A DNA stretch of 64,000 bases from Sphingomonas sp. 7/4-4 (GCF_027941955.1 NZ_CP115960.1:2790001-2854000), one strand, 5' to 3'. Positions 18,775-30,178 are shown, counted from the first letter of the stretch. Notes: a model not told the origin generated them from the letters alone. Made by a program: numbers and translations.

Positions 18775-21444
18775 ATGACCGCCATCGGCAACGATACGCT
18801 CGGCACTCGCGACACGCTCACCGTCGGCACCGCCACCTACAGCTTCTATTCGCTGCCCAAGGCCGCGAAGAAGCTCGGCGACATCAGCCGCCTGCCGTTC
18901 AGCATGAAGGTGCTGCTCGAGAACATGCTGCGCTTCGAGGACGGCAAGACCGTCACGAAGGACGATGCCCAGGCGATCGTCGACTGGCAGAAGGATGCCC
19001 GCTCGAACCGCGAGATCCAGTATCGCCCGGCGCGCGTGCTGATGCAGGATTTCACCGGCGTGCCCTGCGTGGTCGATCTGGCGGCGATGCGCGACGCGAT
19101 CACCAAGCTGGGCGGCGATGCGGCCAAGATCAATCCGCAGGTCCCCGTCCATCTCGTCATCGATCACTCGGTGATGGTCGACGAGTTCGGCACCCCGCAG
19201 TCGTTCGGCCAGAATGTCGAGCTCGAATACGAGCGCAACCTCGAGCGCTACGAGTTCCTGAAATGGGGCTCGAAGGCGCTCGACAATTTCCAGGTCGTGC
19301 CCCCGGGCACCGGCATCTGCCACCAGGTCAATCTCGAATATATCGCCCGCTCGGTCTGGTCGTCGCAGGCGCCGGACGGCTCCACGATCGCCTATCCCGA
19401 CACGCTCGTCGGCACCGACAGCCACACCACGATGGTCAACGGCCTCGGCGTGCTCGGCTGGGGCGTCGGCGGGATCGAGGCGGAGGCGGCGATGCTCGGC
19501 CAGCCGGTGTCGATGCTGATCCCCGAAGTCGTCGGCTTCAAGCTGACCGGCGCGCTGGGCGAGGGCATCACCGCCACCGATCTGGTGCTCACCGTCACCC
19601 AGATGCTGCGCGCCAAGGGCGTGGTCGGCCGCTTCGTCGAATTCTTCGGCCCCGGTCTCCACTCGATGACGCTGGCGGACCGCGCGACGATCGCCAACAT
19701 GGCCCCTGAATATGGCGCGACCTGCGGCTTCTTCCCGATCGACGAGAAGACCATGGACTATATGCGCCTCACCGGCCGTCCGGACGAGACGATCGCTCTG
19801 GTCGAGGCCTATGCCAGGGCGCAGGGCATGTGGCACGATTTGGACAGCCCCGAGCCGATCTTCACCGACAGCCTCGAGCTCGACATGTCGAGCGTCCGCC
19901 CGTCGCTCGCCGGCCCCAAGCGCCCGCAGGACCGGGTGAGCCTCGACGCCGTCGACGAAGTGTTCAACGCCGACCTTCAGAAGGTCTATCACAAGGACCG
20001 TCCCGAGCGCGTCGCGGTCGAGGGTGCCGAGCATGACATCGGCGACGGCGACGTGGTGATCGCCGCGATCACCAGCTGCACCAACACCTCGAACCCCTCG
20101 GTGCTGATCGCCGCCGGCCTCGTCGCCCGGAAAGCGCGGGCGCTGGGCCTGACGCGGAAACCCTGGGTCAAGACTTCGCTCGCCCCCGGCAGCCAGGTCG
20201 TGACGGACTATCTCAACAAGGCCGGCCTCAGCGAGGATCTCGACGCGATCGGCTTCAACCTCGTCGGCTATGGCTGCACGACCTGCATCGGCAATTCGGG
20301 CCCGCTGGCCGAGCCGATCAGCGCCGCGATCAACGGCAACGACATCGTCGCCGCCTCGGTCCTGTCGGGCAACCGCAATTTCGAGGGTCGCGTGAGCCCC
20401 GACGTCCGCGCCAACTTCCTCGCCTCGCCCCCGCTCGTCGTCGCTTATGCCCTCAAGGGCACCGTGACGGAGGACATGTACGAGACGCCGATCGGCGAGG
20501 GGACCAACGGTCCGGTCTTCCTGAAGGACATCTGGCCCTCGAACGAGGAGATCGCCGGGCTGATCGCTGCCAACATCGACGATGAAATGTTCCGTACCCG
20601 ATATTCGAATGTCTATCTGGGCGATCGTCACTGGCAGGGCATCACCGTCGCCGGTTCGGACACCTATTCCTGGCGCGCCGGCAGCACCTACATCCATAAT
20701 CCGCCTTATTTCGAGGGGCTTACGATGACCCCGGCACCGGTGCAGGACATCATCGAGGCCAAGCCGCTGGCGATCCTCGGCGATTCGATCACCACCGATC
20801 ACATTTCGCCCGCGGGCAGCATCAAGGCGGACAGCCCGGCCGGAAGTTTCCTTCAGGAACATCAGGTTAGCCGGAAGGACTTCAACAGCTACGGCGCCCG
20901 CCGCGGCAATGACGAAGTGATGGTCCGCGGCACCTTCGCCAATATCCGCATCAAGAACGAAATGGTCCCCGGCATCGAAGGCGGCATGACCAAGTATCAC
21001 GATCAGGTTATGCCGATCTACGACGCCGCGATGCGCCACAAGGCCGACGGCACGCCGCTGGTGATCGTCGCCGGCAAGGAATACGGCACCGGCTCGTCGC
21101 GTGACTGGGCGGCGAAGGGCACCAACCTGCTCGGCGTCCGCGCAGTCATCACCGAAAGCTTCGAGCGCATCCACCGCTCGAACCTGGTGGGCATGGGCGT
21201 GGTCCCGCTCCAGTTCGCCGAGGGCGTCACCCGCGAGACGCTGCGGCTCGACGGTTCGGAGACCTTCACGATCACCGGCGTCGCCAGCCTGCGCCCACGT
21301 CAGGACGTCGAAGTCACGCTCACCCGCAAGGACGGCAAGACCGAGACCTTCCAGACCCGCTGCCGCATCGATACGGTCAACGAGCTCGAATATTTCCTCA
21401 ACGGCGGCATCCTGCAATACGTGCTGCGCAACCTCGCGGCGTAA
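18775..21444 (+). CDS. acnA: Aconitate hydratase A
   Basis: Cytoplasmic [4Fe-4S] enzyme of the TCA cycle converting citrate to isocitrate. 889 residues, the usual AcnA/IRP-type length. Cluster Cys ligands are in [12 protein letters not shown] and [11 protein letters not shown]; other conserved blocks are [22 protein letters not shown] and [14 protein letters not shown] 18775 begins [13 protein letters not shown], a typical N-terminus; the reading frame stays open upstream to about 18565, but those residues do not look like aconitase. A strong terminator follows. Confidence 0.97.
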   Translation: MTAIGNDTLGTRDTLTVGTATYSFYSLPKAAKKLGDISRLPFSMKVLLENMLRFEDGKTVTKDDAQAIVDWQKDARSNREIQYRPARVLMQDFTGVPCVVDLAAMRDAITKLGGDAAKINPQVPVHLVIDHSVMVDEFGTPQSFGQNVELEYERNLERYEFLKWGSKALDNFQVVPPGTGICHQVNLEYIARSVWSSQAPDGSTIAYPDTLVGTDSHTTMVNGLGVLGWGVGGIEAEAAMLGQPVSMLIPEVVGFKLTGALGEGITATDLVLTVTQMLRAKGVVGRFVEFFGPGLHSMTLADRATIANMAPEYGATCGFFPIDEKTMDYMRLTGRPDETIALVEAYARAQGMWHDLDSPEPIFTDSLELDMSSVRPSLAGPKRPQDRVSLDAVDEVFNADLQKVYHKDRPERVAVEGAEHDIGDGDVVIAAITSCTNTSNPSVLIAAGLVARKARALGLTRKPWVKTSLAPGSQVVTDYLNKAGLSEDLDAIGFNLVGYGCTTCIGNSGPLAEPISAAINGNDIVAASVLSGNRNFEGRVSPDVRANFLASPPLVVAYALKGTVTEDMYETPIGEGTNGPVFLKDIWPSNEEIAGLIAANIDDEMFRTRYSNVYLGDRHWQGITVAGSDTYSWRAGSTYIHNPPYFEGLTMTPAPVQDIIEAKPLAILGDSITTDHISPAGSIKADSPAGSFLQEHQVSRKDFNSYGARRGNDEVMVRGTFANIRIKNEMVPGIEGGMTKYHDQVMPIYDAAMRHKADGTPLVIVAGKEYGTGSSRDWAAKGTNLLGVRAVITESFERIHRSNLVGMGVVPLQFAEGVTRETLRLDGSETFTITGVASLRPRQDVEVTLTRKDGKTETFQTRCRIDTVNELEYFLNGGILQYVLRNLAA

Positions 21445-21460
21445 GCCGTTCGGAACAGAC

Positions 21461-21496
21461 AAAAGGCCGCGGCGGAGCGATCCGCCGCGGCCTTTT
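21461..21496 (+). terminator. Rho-independent terminator after acnA
   Basis: Perfect 16-base stem aaaaggccgcggcgga / tccgccgcggcctttt with a gcga loop, 17 bases after the aconitase stop. It ends in TTTT on the plus strand and, by symmetry, could also stop minus-strand transcription from the FKBP gene. Confidence 0.9.
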
Positions 21497-21651
21497 GCTG
21501 CGCCTATGCCGCGAGTGCCACGCCGCGGGAAATTTCGGGCTTGCAATGTAGGATTTCGCATGGAACAAACCAGAAACATCGTTTCCGGTTTGAACAGCAC
21601 TGACACACCGTGCGGAAATTTTTTCGGCGAAGGAAGAAAAAACGAAGCGGC

Positions 21652-22143
21652 TTATTCCTGGATGCCGAGCAATTCGATCTTGAACAGCAGGGTCGCGCCG
21701 CCCGGGATCGGGCCCTTGCTCACCGGGCCATATGCCAGGTCGGACGGCGTGGCGATTTCGATCGTGTCGCCCACGCCCATCATCGGCACGGCCAGCTGCC
21801 ACGCCGGGATCAGCGCGCCGAGCGGGAAGGTCGCCGGTTCGCCGCGGGTGTAGGAGCTGTCGAACTCGGTCCCGTCGACCAGCGTGCCGGCATAATGGAT
21901 CCTGACCGTGTCGCGCACGGTCGGATGCTTGCCCGATCCGTCGCCCTTGATCCGCCGCCAGCGCAGTCCGCCCTGAAGCGACTGCCACCCGTCGCTGCCC
22001 TTCAATTGCGCGAGCGCCAGCATCTGGCGGTTGTGCCACGCGGTATCCTGCGAATGGTCTTCGCCGCCGGCCTGCATCGCCACTGCCGCAGTGCCGAGCA
22101 GCACCACCGCGAGCCCGACACCGACGAGTTTCGCGTTCTTCAA
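21652..22143 (-). CDS. FKBP-type peptidyl-prolyl cis-trans isomerase, membrane-anchored or exported
   Basis: Prolyl isomerase with an N-terminal hydrophobic segment (LVGVGLAVVLLGTAAVAM) that exports or anchors it, and a C-terminal FKBP domain: VRIHYAGTLVDGTEFDSSY, IPAWQLAVPMMGVGD and GPIPGGATLLFKIELL. Probably assists periplasmic protein folding. The start is uncertain: TTG 22143 has AGGAG eight bases upstream (163 residues), while ATG 22185 gives 177 residues. It follows the gene at 22200 closely, so the two may be co-transcribed. Confidence 0.9.
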   Translation of the reverse strand: MKNAKLVGVGLAVVLLGTAAVAMQAGGEDHSQDTAWHNRQMLALAQLKGSDGWQSLQGGLRWRRIKGDGSGKHPTVRDTVRIHYAGTLVDGTEFDSSYTRGEPATFPLGALIPAWQLAVPMMGVGDTIEIATPSDLAYGPVSKGPIPGGATLLFKIELLGIQE

Positions 22144-22199
22144 GCCAATCACTCCTGTCCCCGAGACGTTACGAGGCAGCGCCATAGCGTGGCGAAGGG

Positions 22200-22643
22200 C
22201 TAGTTGAACAGCGCGAGCACGACGGCCTTGCCGCGCTTGTCGGCGCCGCGGCCCAGGAACAGATTGATCGCGCCCTTCGCCGGATGCGCCACGGTATAGG
22301 TCCGCTGGCCCGCGGGCGCGAGGCGCGTGTCCATCTCGAACCAGGCAGTGAAGGGCTGCAGGCGCGCCAGCCCCGCCGGCCGCTTCGGATCGAATGCCGG
22401 CCGCTCGACCGCGGCGAGCTTCGCCACCGCCTTGCCTGCCTCGCCGCCGATCAGGAAGCTCGCGCCCACCAGGCTCTCCCATTCGGCGACTTCGCTGCGG
22501 GTCGCAGTCGGCGCCGTGGTGCCCCCGGATGTCGCCAGCGACGTGCGCGTAAGCTGTGCCGCGGCAAGTGGCCCCATGCACGCGGCAGCGGCGGTGCCGC
22601 CCAGAACGAACGCGCGCCGCGAACTACGACTCGTGGTTTCCAT
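22200..22643 (-). CDS. Tat-exported DUF6916-like protein
   Basis: 147 residues with a twin-arginine signal (SRSSRRAFVLGGTAAAAC). The body contains EWESLVGASFLIGG and a C-terminal INLFLGRGADKRGKAVV stretch, resembling the small DUF6916-type domain. Function unknown. ATG 22643 is used; a GTG at 22652 is in frame. It lies 84 bases downstream of the MTA phosphorylase gene and just upstream of the FKBP gene on the same strand. Confidence 0.65.
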   Translation of the reverse strand: METTSRSSRRAFVLGGTAAAACMGPLAAAQLTRTSLATSGGTTAPTATRSEVAEWESLVGASFLIGGEAGKAVAKLAAVERPAFDPKRPAGLARLQPFTAWFEMDTRLAPAGQRTYTVAHPAKGAINLFLGRGADKRGKAVVLALFN

Positions 22644-22736
22644 GATTTTCACCCCCGGTTACGCGAAGCGTACTCCAGTGGATTGCAACGCGCCAGAAAC
22701 ATATCCGATATGGAGGTTCCCGATACCGGACAGTGT

Positions 22737-23602
22737 TCAGCGCAGCGCCCGGCCCGCCACGGCGTCGAGCGCCGCCACCAATGCGGGATCACGCGCCGAA
22801 GGCGCGGTGATCAGCGCCGTGTCGAAGCACGTGTCGATCGGCGATGCCGGCCGCGCTTCGGGCAGGTTGCGGAGCAGATGCATCACCAGCCTGCGCGCCT
22901 TGGCGGCGTTGGCCGAGAGCTGCGCGATCACCTGCGCGACATCGACCGCATCTTCGCCCTCGCGCCAGCAATCATAATCGGTGACCATCCCCACCAGCGC
23001 GTAAGGCAGCTCCGCCTCCCGGGCGAGCTTCGCCTCGGGCATCCCGGTCATGCCGATGACGTGGCAGCCCCAATTGCGATAGAGATGGCTCTCCGCCCGG
23101 GTCGAGAATTGCGGCCCCTCCATCGCCAGGTACGTGCCGCCGACATGCGTCTCCGCCCCCGCCGCCCGCGAGGCATCGACCGCCAATGCCGAGAGCCGCG
23201 GACACACCGGGTCCGCCATCGAGACATGCGCGACCAGCCCGGTGCCGAAGAAGCTCGACGGCCGGCTTTTGGTGCGATCGATGAACTGGTCGGTCACGGT
23301 GAAGCTGCCCGGCGGCCGATCCTCGACCAGGCTGCCGACCGAAGAGATGGCGAGCACGTCGGTCACGCCCAGCCGCTTGAGCACATCGATATTCGCGCGG
23401 GCGTTGAGCTCGGACGGGCTGATCCGGTGTCCCCGCCCGTGCCGCGGCAGAAACACCACCCGCACAGGACCGACCCGACCGACGAAGCACGCGTCGGAAG
23501 GCTGCCCCACGGGCTCGCCGTCTCGACCCATTCGCCGTCTTCGATCCCCTCGACGTCGTAGAGCCCGGAGCCGCCGATGACTCCGATCGTCCAGCCGCTC
23601 AC
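22737..23602 (-). CDS. mtnP: S-methyl-5'-thioadenosine phosphorylase (one-base frameshift)
   Basis: Purine-nucleoside-phosphorylase-family enzyme that splits methylthioadenosine to adenine and methylthioribose-1-phosphate (methionine/polyamine salvage). Markers are IGVIGGSGLYDVEGIED, FLPRHGRGHRISPSELNARA, YLAMEGPQFSTRAES and GMTGMPEAKLAREAELPYA. The frame breaks in the C run 23505-23508; adding one base joins ETASPWG to QPSDAC and gives about 288 residues, the standard length. The GTG start at 23602 overlaps the stop of the upstream permease (GTGA), indicating coupling. Confidence 0.93.
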
Positions 23603-25026
23603 ACTGCCCCCTTGTCCACGTTGCGGCGCGCCCAGGCGAAATAGAGCAGCAGCCCGATCACGTTCCACACGCCGAACAACAATTGCGTCTGATGCGGCAG
23701 GCTTATGAAAAGATAGAGACAGCCGAACGCCGCGCCGAGCCCGACCAGCCACGCCGCCGGGGTGCGGAACGGGCGCACTGCGTCGGGCGCGCGGCGGCGC
23801 ATCACCAGCATGCAGATGCCCACCGCCGCGAATGCCGTCAGCGTGCCGGCATTGGCGAGCGCCGCGATCTGGTCGATCGGGAAGAATGCCGCGAAGAACG
23901 TCACCACCGCGGCCGTGAAGATCGTGATCCGCACCGGCGTCCCGCGCCGCGACACGGTCGCCAGGCTCTCGGGCAGCATGCGATCGCGTGCCATCACGAA
24001 GAAGATGCGGCTCTGTCCGTAGAGGAAGGCAAGGATCACCGTCGGCAATGCGATCACCGCCGAGGCGGCGAGGAAGGTCGCGGTCTTCGGCTGGCCGATC
24101 TCGCGCAGGATCAGCGCCAGCGGCTCGGGGCTGTCGGCGAAGCGCGTATAGCTGAGCGCACCCACCGCAGTGACCGCGACGATCATGTAGATCGCCACGC
24201 ACGCCACCATCGATCCGACGATGCCGATCGCGAGATCGCGGCTCGGATTCTTGGCCTCCTCCGCCGCGGTCGAGATCGCGTCGAAGCCGTAGAATGCGAA
24301 GAAGATGATCGCCGCCGCCGCCATCACGCCGCGCTCGACGCCGTCCGGGCTCATGTGCTTGGCGAAGCCGAACGGCGCGAAGGGCTCGAGATTGGCGCCG
24401 TCGAAATAGGGCAAAGCCACAGCCACGAACACGGCGAGCGCGATCAGCTTCACCACCACCAGGATGGCGTTGAGCGTCGCACTTTCCCGCGTGCCGACGA
24501 TCAGCAGCCCGGCTACCACCGCGACAATGAACAAGGCCGGCACGTTGACGCCCCATTCGACGATCTGCCAGCCCGACATCACCGGACCGTGCGTCAGCGC
24601 CGCCGGCAGGTGTACGCCGAGCCCATCGAGGAACCCGACGGAGTAGCCCGACCAGCCGACCGCGACGGTCGCCACCACCAAGGTATATTCGGCGAGCAGG
24701 CTCCACCCGACCACCCAGGCGATGATCTCGCCGAGCACGACATAGCTATAGGTATAGGCGCTGCCCGAGGCGGGGATCATCGTCGCCATCTCGGCATAGG
24801 CAAGCGCGGCGCAGGCGCAGATCGCCCCGGCGACGGCGAACGACAGGATCACCGCCGGACCCGCGCGATCGGCGCCCACGCCGATCAGCGTCAGGATACC
24901 CGTGCCGACGATCGCGCCGACGCCGAGCGCGACGAGATGCGGCCAGGAGAGCGTGCGCTGGAGGCGGTGCGCCTGCGGGCGATCCTCCTCCGCGACGATC
25001 TGCTTCAGGCGGAACAGGCTGGCCAT
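23599..25026 (-). CDS. APC-family amino-acid permease
   Basis: Inner-membrane amino-acid/polyamine/organocation permease, 475 residues with about 12 helices. Helix 1 carries ALGVGAIVGTGILTLIGVGA and helix 6 FFAFYGFDAISTAAEEAKNP, both diagnostic of the cationic-amino-acid-transporter branch. ATG 25026 has AGGGAG upstream. It is translationally coupled to mtnP, which suggests import of a substrate linked to methionine or polyamine metabolism, although permeases of this type vary in specificity. Confidence 0.93.
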   Translation of the reverse strand: MASLFRLKQIVAEEDRPQAHRLQRTLSWPHLVALGVGAIVGTGILTLIGVGADRAGPAVILSFAVAGAICACAALAYAEMATMIPASGSAYTYSYVVLGEIIAWVVGWSLLAEYTLVVATVAVGWSGYSVGFLDGLGVHLPAALTHGPVMSGWQIVEWGVNVPALFIVAVVAGLLIVGTRESATLNAILVVVKLIALAVFVAVALPYFDGANLEPFAPFGFAKHMSPDGVERGVMAAAAIIFFAFYGFDAISTAAEEAKNPSRDLAIGIVGSMVACVAIYMIVAVTAVGALSYTRFADSPEPLALILREIGQPKTATFLAASAVIALPTVILAFLYGQSRIFFVMARDRMLPESLATVSRRGTPVRITIFTAAVVTFFAAFFPIDQIAALANAGTLTAFAAVGICMLVMRRRAPDAVRPFRTPAAWLVGLGAAFGCLYLFISLPHQTQLLFGVWNVIGLLLYFAWARRNVDKGAV

Positions 25027-25146
25027 GGATACTCCCTGGATGGTCTGCGCATCGTGATAGCGCGGACGGGCACGCGCGCAATCGCGTTCATCGCCGGTGC
25101 AGCGGGCATGGCGGATCGTTACGGCTATAGATCGATGGAGGCTTCC

Positions 25147-25653
25147 ATGCTGCTCCCCGCGCTCGCCTTGCTGTTGCTCACCGTTCCCGACGATCCGGCG
25201 CCCAACCCGCAGATCGACTATGCCGGCTTCGCCACGCTCACCGGCGATGTCCGCGCTTCGCGTGCGAAGCGACTGCTCGGCTTCGACGCGTTCAAGGCGA
25301 AAGCGGCGGAGAAGGGTGCGCTGATCCTCGACGCCCGCTCGGCGGACAAGTTCGCGGAAGGGCATATCGCCGGCGCGGTCAACCTGCCGCTCACCGACTT
25401 CACTGCCGAGGCGCTGGCCGAAGCGATCGGGCCGAACCGCGACCGCCCCATCCTGATCTACTGCAACAACAATTTCTCGAACCACCGCGCCCCGGTGATG
25501 CTCAAGAAGGCGGCGCTCGCGCTCAACATCCAGACCTTCATCAATCTCGTCGGCTATGGCTATCCGAACGTCTGGGAGCTGCGCGACGTGGTGGATTTCA
25601 ACGATCCACGGGTTGGCTGGACAGCCGGCGCCGCCGCGAAAGCAGGAGCCTGA
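25147..25653 (+). CDS. Exported rhodanese-domain protein
   Basis: 168 residues with a short signal peptide (MLLPALALLLLTVPDDPAP). The rhodanese domain shows ILDARSADKFAEGHIAGAVN and the active-site loop ILIYCNNNFSNHRAP with the catalytic Cys. Probably handles sulfane sulfur or senses redox in the periplasm. ATG 25147 has GGAGG five bases upstream; ATG 25135 is in frame but lacks a site. It is divergent from the permease gene and convergent with the histidine kinase. Confidence 0.85.
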   Translation: MLLPALALLLLTVPDDPAPNPQIDYAGFATLTGDVRASRAKRLLGFDAFKAKAAEKGALILDARSADKFAEGHIAGAVNLPLTDFTAEALAEAIGPNRDRPILIYCNNNFSNHRAPVMLKKAALALNIQTFINLVGYGYPNVWELRDVVDFNDPRVGWTAGAAAKAGA

Positions 25654-25689
25654 AGACCGCTTGCGGTGACTTGTCGTCGTGCGTCAGGG

Positions 25690-26799
25690 CTAAGGCAATG
25701 GTTGGGAAATGTAGCGCGAGGTGAAGCTTGCCTTGGTCACCATGGTCTGCAGCCCCACCGCCTGGCCGCCGATCTCGACCGTGGCGCCAAGCTGCTTCGA
25801 CAGCGCCTTGACGATGGTAGTGCCCAAACCGGTTTCGCCCGCTATTCTCGCAGCGCCGGCCAGCCCTACGCCGTTGTCCGACACCGTCAGCTTCCAATCA
25901 TCGTCGTCGCGCTCGTATTGGACACGGATCCGCGCATCCGGCTTGTGGTCGGGAAAGGCGTATTTGATGGCGTTGATGACCAATTCGGTGATGATCAGTC
26001 CGAGGCTGACCGCCGTCGCGGATTCCGTCACGCCGGGATCGGCGTGAACCTCGATCGAGACGGGGCTGTCTTCCCCGATCATAGACGAACTCAGTCCTGC
26101 GCACAGCTTTGCGAGATATGCCGCGACATCGATCTCGGCGACGCCGTCCTGCAGATGCAGGTGATGCTGAACGGTCGCGACCGACATCACACGCAGATGG
26201 GCATCCTTCAGATGGTTGCGCGTCTCTTCTGAAACCACCGCCCGCGCTTTCAACAGCAGGATGCTGGCAATGATCTGCAGGCTATTGGCGACGCGGTGCC
26301 GCATTTCCTCGAGCAGCATCTGCTTTTGTTCGAGGAGTTGTTCGGTCTGCGCGAGGAGGACCGCCAGATCGGCCGCGATCAGCCGGCTCGCGGTCACGTC
26401 ACGGAACGCCAACAGGATCGTGATCGCCGGGCTCTCTTCGTAGACCACCTTACGTGCATTCAGCAGCATGGTGCGACTGCCCAGGCCGGGGAAGTCATGT
26501 GCGACCTCGAAGCCGTCCATCGCCACGCGATCGGGAATGATGGTCTCCAGCAGATGGCGCAGCGCCGGGATGTTCCACTGGCCGTCGCCAAGTGCGAACA
26601 GGGAGCGCCCTTGCGTAGCCGCGGCATCGACCTGGAACACCTCGTAAAAGGCGCGGCTGGCCGCCAGGACATGGAACTTCTCGTCGAGGATCAGGAATGG
26701 ATCCGGGATGGTATTGACGATGGCGAGCGCAAGGACCTGCGCGTCCTGCAGGCTGTTGAGCGCGTCTGGCAGGAGGGCGGAGGGCGAGCTGGGGATCAC
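25690..26799 (-). CDS. PAS-domain sensor histidine kinase, HisKA_2/HWE type
   Basis: Soluble kinase of 369 residues: PAS domain about residues 20-135, then a HisKA_2 dimerisation region with the phospho-acceptor His168 in EEMRHRVANSLQIIASILLL, and an HATPase domain (ELVINAIKYAF, SDNGVGL, GLGTTIVKALSKQLGA). This type feeds the alphaproteobacterial general stress response or light/redox circuits. No response regulator is adjacent. The start is GTG 26799, with no clear ribosome binding site, so the true start could differ by a few codons. Confidence 0.88.
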   Translation of the reverse strand: MIPSSPSALLPDALNSLQDAQVLALAIVNTIPDPFLILDEKFHVLAASRAFYEVFQVDAAATQGRSLFALGDGQWNIPALRHLLETIIPDRVAMDGFEVAHDFPGLGSRTMLLNARKVVYEESPAITILLAFRDVTASRLIAADLAVLLAQTEQLLEQKQMLLEEMRHRVANSLQIIASILLLKARAVVSEETRNHLKDAHLRVMSVATVQHHLHLQDGVAEIDVAAYLAKLCAGLSSSMIGEDSPVSIEVHADPGVTESATAVSLGLIITELVINAIKYAFPDHKPDARIRVQYERDDDDWKLTVSDNGVGLAGAARIAGETGLGTTIVKALSKQLGATVEIGGQAVGLQTMVTKASFTSRYISQPLP

Positions 26800-26952
26800 G
26801 GCGGACTCTGCTTGCAGGCGAGAGCACGATGTCTCCCGGTCACTTTTGCCTGCGCGACGGATCGGTGATGGCTCATATTAGCATCCGATGGCCGGGATAG
26901 CCATCCGCAGCTTCGGAACGCACCGATCAGCACGCAGGCAATGCGAACGCCC

Positions 26953-27573
26953 TTAGCCCGTCGGACACTTCGCCCCGCTCGCCACCCAGGCCCGGGTCAG
27001 CTCGCCGAACTGCGCCTGCGTGCCCGGAACCGGGGTGCGCCCGGGTCCCGGGTTCCAGCCCCAGCCGACCAATGTGTCGTGCGCATTATGCTCGATCAGC
27101 TGCTCCAGCGTCTTGCCGCCGTTGCGCTTGCGGTCCTTGATCTGCGCGCAGATCTGGCCGAGCGTCTTGCCTTCCCACGCCATCCCGATCGGCGCGACAT
27201 GCCATTCGGGATGTCCGGGAATGCTGCCGGTGCCGTTAGTGAAGGCGACATTGCGCGGCCCGTGGCAGGTGCTGCATTCGAGCCCCGCCATGCCGCGATC
27301 GGCCGGCCCGCGCGAGACCGGCGGGTTGTGCGGCTGCTGCGCGTCGCCCTGCAGCGGACGATCGGTGCGCGGATGGCAGTTCACGCAGCGCGGATGCTGG
27401 ATCACCTTGCCCATCTCGGCGAAGATCGCGAGCGAGCGCGCATTCGGATCGGCGATGCCGGCGAAAGCACTGACCGGCTTCAACCCTTCCACCTTCTGCT
27501 CGCGCGCCTGGCCGGCGATGGCGAGCCCGAGGGTCAGCGCCGCGGCGCCGAGTGCATATGCGCCCAGCTTCAT
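26953..27573 (-). CDS. Di-haem cytochrome c of the molybdenum hydroxylase operon
   Basis: 206-residue exported cytochrome. After a signal peptide ([16 protein letters not shown]) come two haem-binding motifs, CVNCH and CSTCH, about 35 residues apart. It is the last gene of the iorA-iorB-like operon; its ATG overlaps the iorB-like stop (ATGA at 27570-27573). In such clusters the cytochrome takes electrons from the [2Fe-2S] subunit. GGAGG precedes the start. Confidence 0.88.
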   Translation of the reverse strand: MKLGAYALGAAALTLGLAIAGQAREQKVEGLKPVSAFAGIADPNARSLAIFAEMGKVIQHPRCVNCHPRTDRPLQGDAQQPHNPPVSRGPADRGMAGLECSTCHGPRNVAFTNGTGSIPGHPEWHVAPIGMAWEGKTLGQICAQIKDRKRNGGKTLEQLIEHNAHDTLVGWGWNPGPGRTPVPGTQAQFGELTRAWVASGAKCPTG

Positions 27574-29713
27574 GCCTTGCCTCCCACCACGAACGGAAGC
27601 CGCCGCACGGATTTCCCGGTGAGCTTGCGCCACGCATTGGCGACCGCGGGGGCGATCGGCGGCAGCCCCGGCTCGCCGACCCCGTCGGGTTTTCGCTCGA
27701 CGCGATGATCGCGACTTCGACCTCCGGCATCTCGCCGATCCGCAGCGAGCGATAGCTGTCGAAATTGCTCTGCTTGACGATTCCGCCCTCGCCCAGCTCG
27801 ACTTCCGAATAGAGCGCGTGGCCGAGGCCGTAGCCGATGCAGCCCTCCATCTGCGCACGGATCACGTTCGGGTTGACTGCGATCCCGCAATCCACCGCGC
27901 ACCACACCTTATGCACCTTGGGCAGTCCATCGGGCCCCTTAGACACCTCGGCGACCTGCGCGACATAGGAGCCGAAGCTCTTCCACGCCGCCACGCCCCG
28001 GGCGCGGCCGGCAGGCGGCTTCCTGCCCCAGCCGGCGATCTCGGCCGCCCTGGCGAGCACCGCTCTGGTCCGCGCATCCTCCATCAGCGCCAGCCGTCCC
28101 GCGACCGGATCCTTGCCGCCCATTTCGAGCAGCTCGTCGATAAAGGTCTCGACCGCATAGGCCGTATGCGTATTCCCCACCGATCGCCACCACAGGGTCG
28201 GCACGCCGCCGTCCATGATGTGCTGCCCGATATATTGGTTGGTGAACTTGTAGCTCTCGGCGATGCCCTCGGTCAGCGCGTCGTCGATACCGTTCTTCAT
28301 GCCCATCCCCTCCATCGGGGAATTCTTGAAGAAGCTCTGCGCGGCGACGACCTGGTCCCAGGCGACGATCTTGCCCGCAGGATCGAGCCCGCCGCGGATC
28401 GTGTGCACTGCGAGCGGGCGATAGCGGCCACCGCGAATGTCGTTCTCGCGGGTCCAGACATGCTTGACCGGGCCCTTGCCCCACGCCTTGAACGCCGCTG
28501 CCGCCTCGATCGCGAACTCCATCGCCGGCGTCGCGCGGCGCCCGAAGCTGCCGCCGGCGAATTGTTCGTGCAGCGATGCCTTCTCGAACGGCACGCCGAG
28601 CGTCGCGCAGATCGCACGAAGCTCGCCGACCTGGAACTGGCTGCCCATCCACACGTCGAGCCTGTCCCCGTTCATCTCGATCACGGCGTCCAGCGGCTCC
28701 ATCGGCGCATGCGCGAGATAGGGGAATTGGTACACCGCCTCGAGCTTCTTCGCCGCGCCCTTCAGGGCGGCCGCGGTATCGCCGGTCTTCTCGACCTGCT
28801 TGCCCGGCGCCTCGCTCGCCTCGGCATATTGCGCATAGAGCTCGTCGCTCGTGCGCTTCTCGGCTTTGGAGAGATCCCAGGTCACGTCCAGCGCCGCGGC
28901 GCCCTTGCGCGCGGCATAGCCATCCTGCGCATAGACCACGACGCCTTGCGGGATCGTCTTGACGGCGAGCACGCCGGGCACTGCCAGCGCCGCGGTGTCG
29001 ATCACGGCCTTGACCGTCCCGCCGAACGCCGGCGGATGCGCGATCGCGGTGTGCACCATCCCCGGCCGCTGGATGTCCATCGTGAACATCGCGGTGCCGT
29101 TGGTCTTGGCGACGCTGTCGACCTTGGGCGTATCCTTGCCGATCAAAGTGAACTGGTCGGGCGATTTGAGCACGGGTTTTTCGGGCGGCTTGAGCGAAGC
29201 CGCGTCCGCCGCCAGCTCGCCGAAGCTCGCCTTGCGCGCGCCGCTGGAAACCATGCCTTTCGATACCTTCACCGACGCGGCCGGCACGCCCCAGCGCTTC
29301 GCCGCCGCCTCGACCAGCATCGCCCGCGCCGAAGCCCCGGCGTTGCGCATCTGCATCCAGCTGTTCGAGATCGCCGACGAGCCGCCGGTGCCCATCGTCC
29401 CGAAAGCGAGATTCTTGTAGAGCGGGTCATTGGCCGGGGCCATCTCGACACGGACCTGGCCCCAATCGGCGTCCATCTCCTCGGCCACCAAGGTGGCGAG
29501 CCCGGTCGCGGGACCCTGCCCGAACTCGACATGCTTGATGATCACGGTGACGAGATTGTCGGTGCCGACGCGAACGAAGGCATTGGGCGCGAAGGGCAGG
29601 CCGGTCGTCTGGCCCGGCGCGGCCTTCGCCGCATTGCCGATCGGCAATGCCATGCCGAGCACGAGCCCGGTCGACTGGAGGAAGCCGCGGCGGGTTGGCG
29701 TGATGGCGTTCAT
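27570..29713 (-). CDS. iorB: Molybdopterin-binding subunit of a xanthine-dehydrogenase-family oxidoreductase (one-base frameshift)
   Basis: Large subunit of a periplasmic aldehyde-oxidase/isoquinoline-1-oxidoreductase-like enzyme. A Tat signal ([20 protein letters not shown]) is followed by family blocks such as [60 protein letters not shown] and [15 protein letters not shown]. The frame breaks in the C run 27680-27683; adding one base continues as [20 protein letters not shown] to the expected C-terminus (total about 714 residues). The gene symbol reflects family membership only; the natural substrate is unknown. Confidence 0.92.
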
Positions 29714-29716
29714 CGC

Positions 29717-30178
29717 TCAGGCCTCCATCGCTTTGGCGGCGTCATGAATCGCCTGCCGGATCCGGACATAAGTGGCGCAGCGGCAGATATTGCCCGCCAT
29801 CGCCGCGTCTATGTCGGCATCGCTCGGCTTCTTCTTCAGCTTCAGCAGGCCCACCGCCGACATCACCTGCCCCGACTGGCAGAAACCGCATTGCGGCACG
29901 TCGATGGCGACCCAGGCGCTCTGGACCGCCTCGGCCTCCCTGCCCGCGACGCCCTCGATCGTAGTGACCTGCTTGCCCGAGACCATCGATACCGGTGTGA
30001 CGCACGAACGCCGGTTCTTGCCGTCGAGATGCACGGTGCAGGCGCCGCACTGGGCGATCCCGCAGCCATATTTGGTGCCGGTCAGCCCGAGATGGTCGCG
30101 CAGCACATAGAGAAGCGGCGTCTCGGGATCGCCGTCGAAGCTCGCCGGCTTGCCGTTGAGCGTGAAATCGGTGGTCAT
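29717..30178 (-). CDS. iorA: [2Fe-2S] subunit of the molybdenum hydroxylase
   Basis: 153-residue small subunit carrying two [2Fe-2S] clusters: the plant-ferredoxin type ([17 protein letters not shown]...C) and the helical type ([10 protein letters not shown] and [12 protein letters not shown]). It passes electrons from the Mo site to the cytochrome. Operon order is iorA, iorB (3-base gap), cytochrome. ATG 30178 with GGAGGG upstream. Divergent from the ECF sigma gene. Confidence 0.94.
   Translation of the reverse strand: MTTDFTLNGKPASFDGDPETPLLYVLRDHLGLTGTKYGCGIAQCGACTVHLDGKNRRSCVTPVSMVSGKQVTTIEGVAGREAEAVQSAWVAIDVPQCGFCQSGQVMSAVGLLKLKKKPSDADIDAAMAGNICRCATYVRIRQAIHDAAKAMEA

Noticed and set aside
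18598..21606. Open frame of about 1000 codons on the minus strand across acnA
   Set aside because: Antisense shadow caused by GC-rich codon bias; product is Arg/Asp/His-rich with no family, while acnA on the plus strand is unambiguous.
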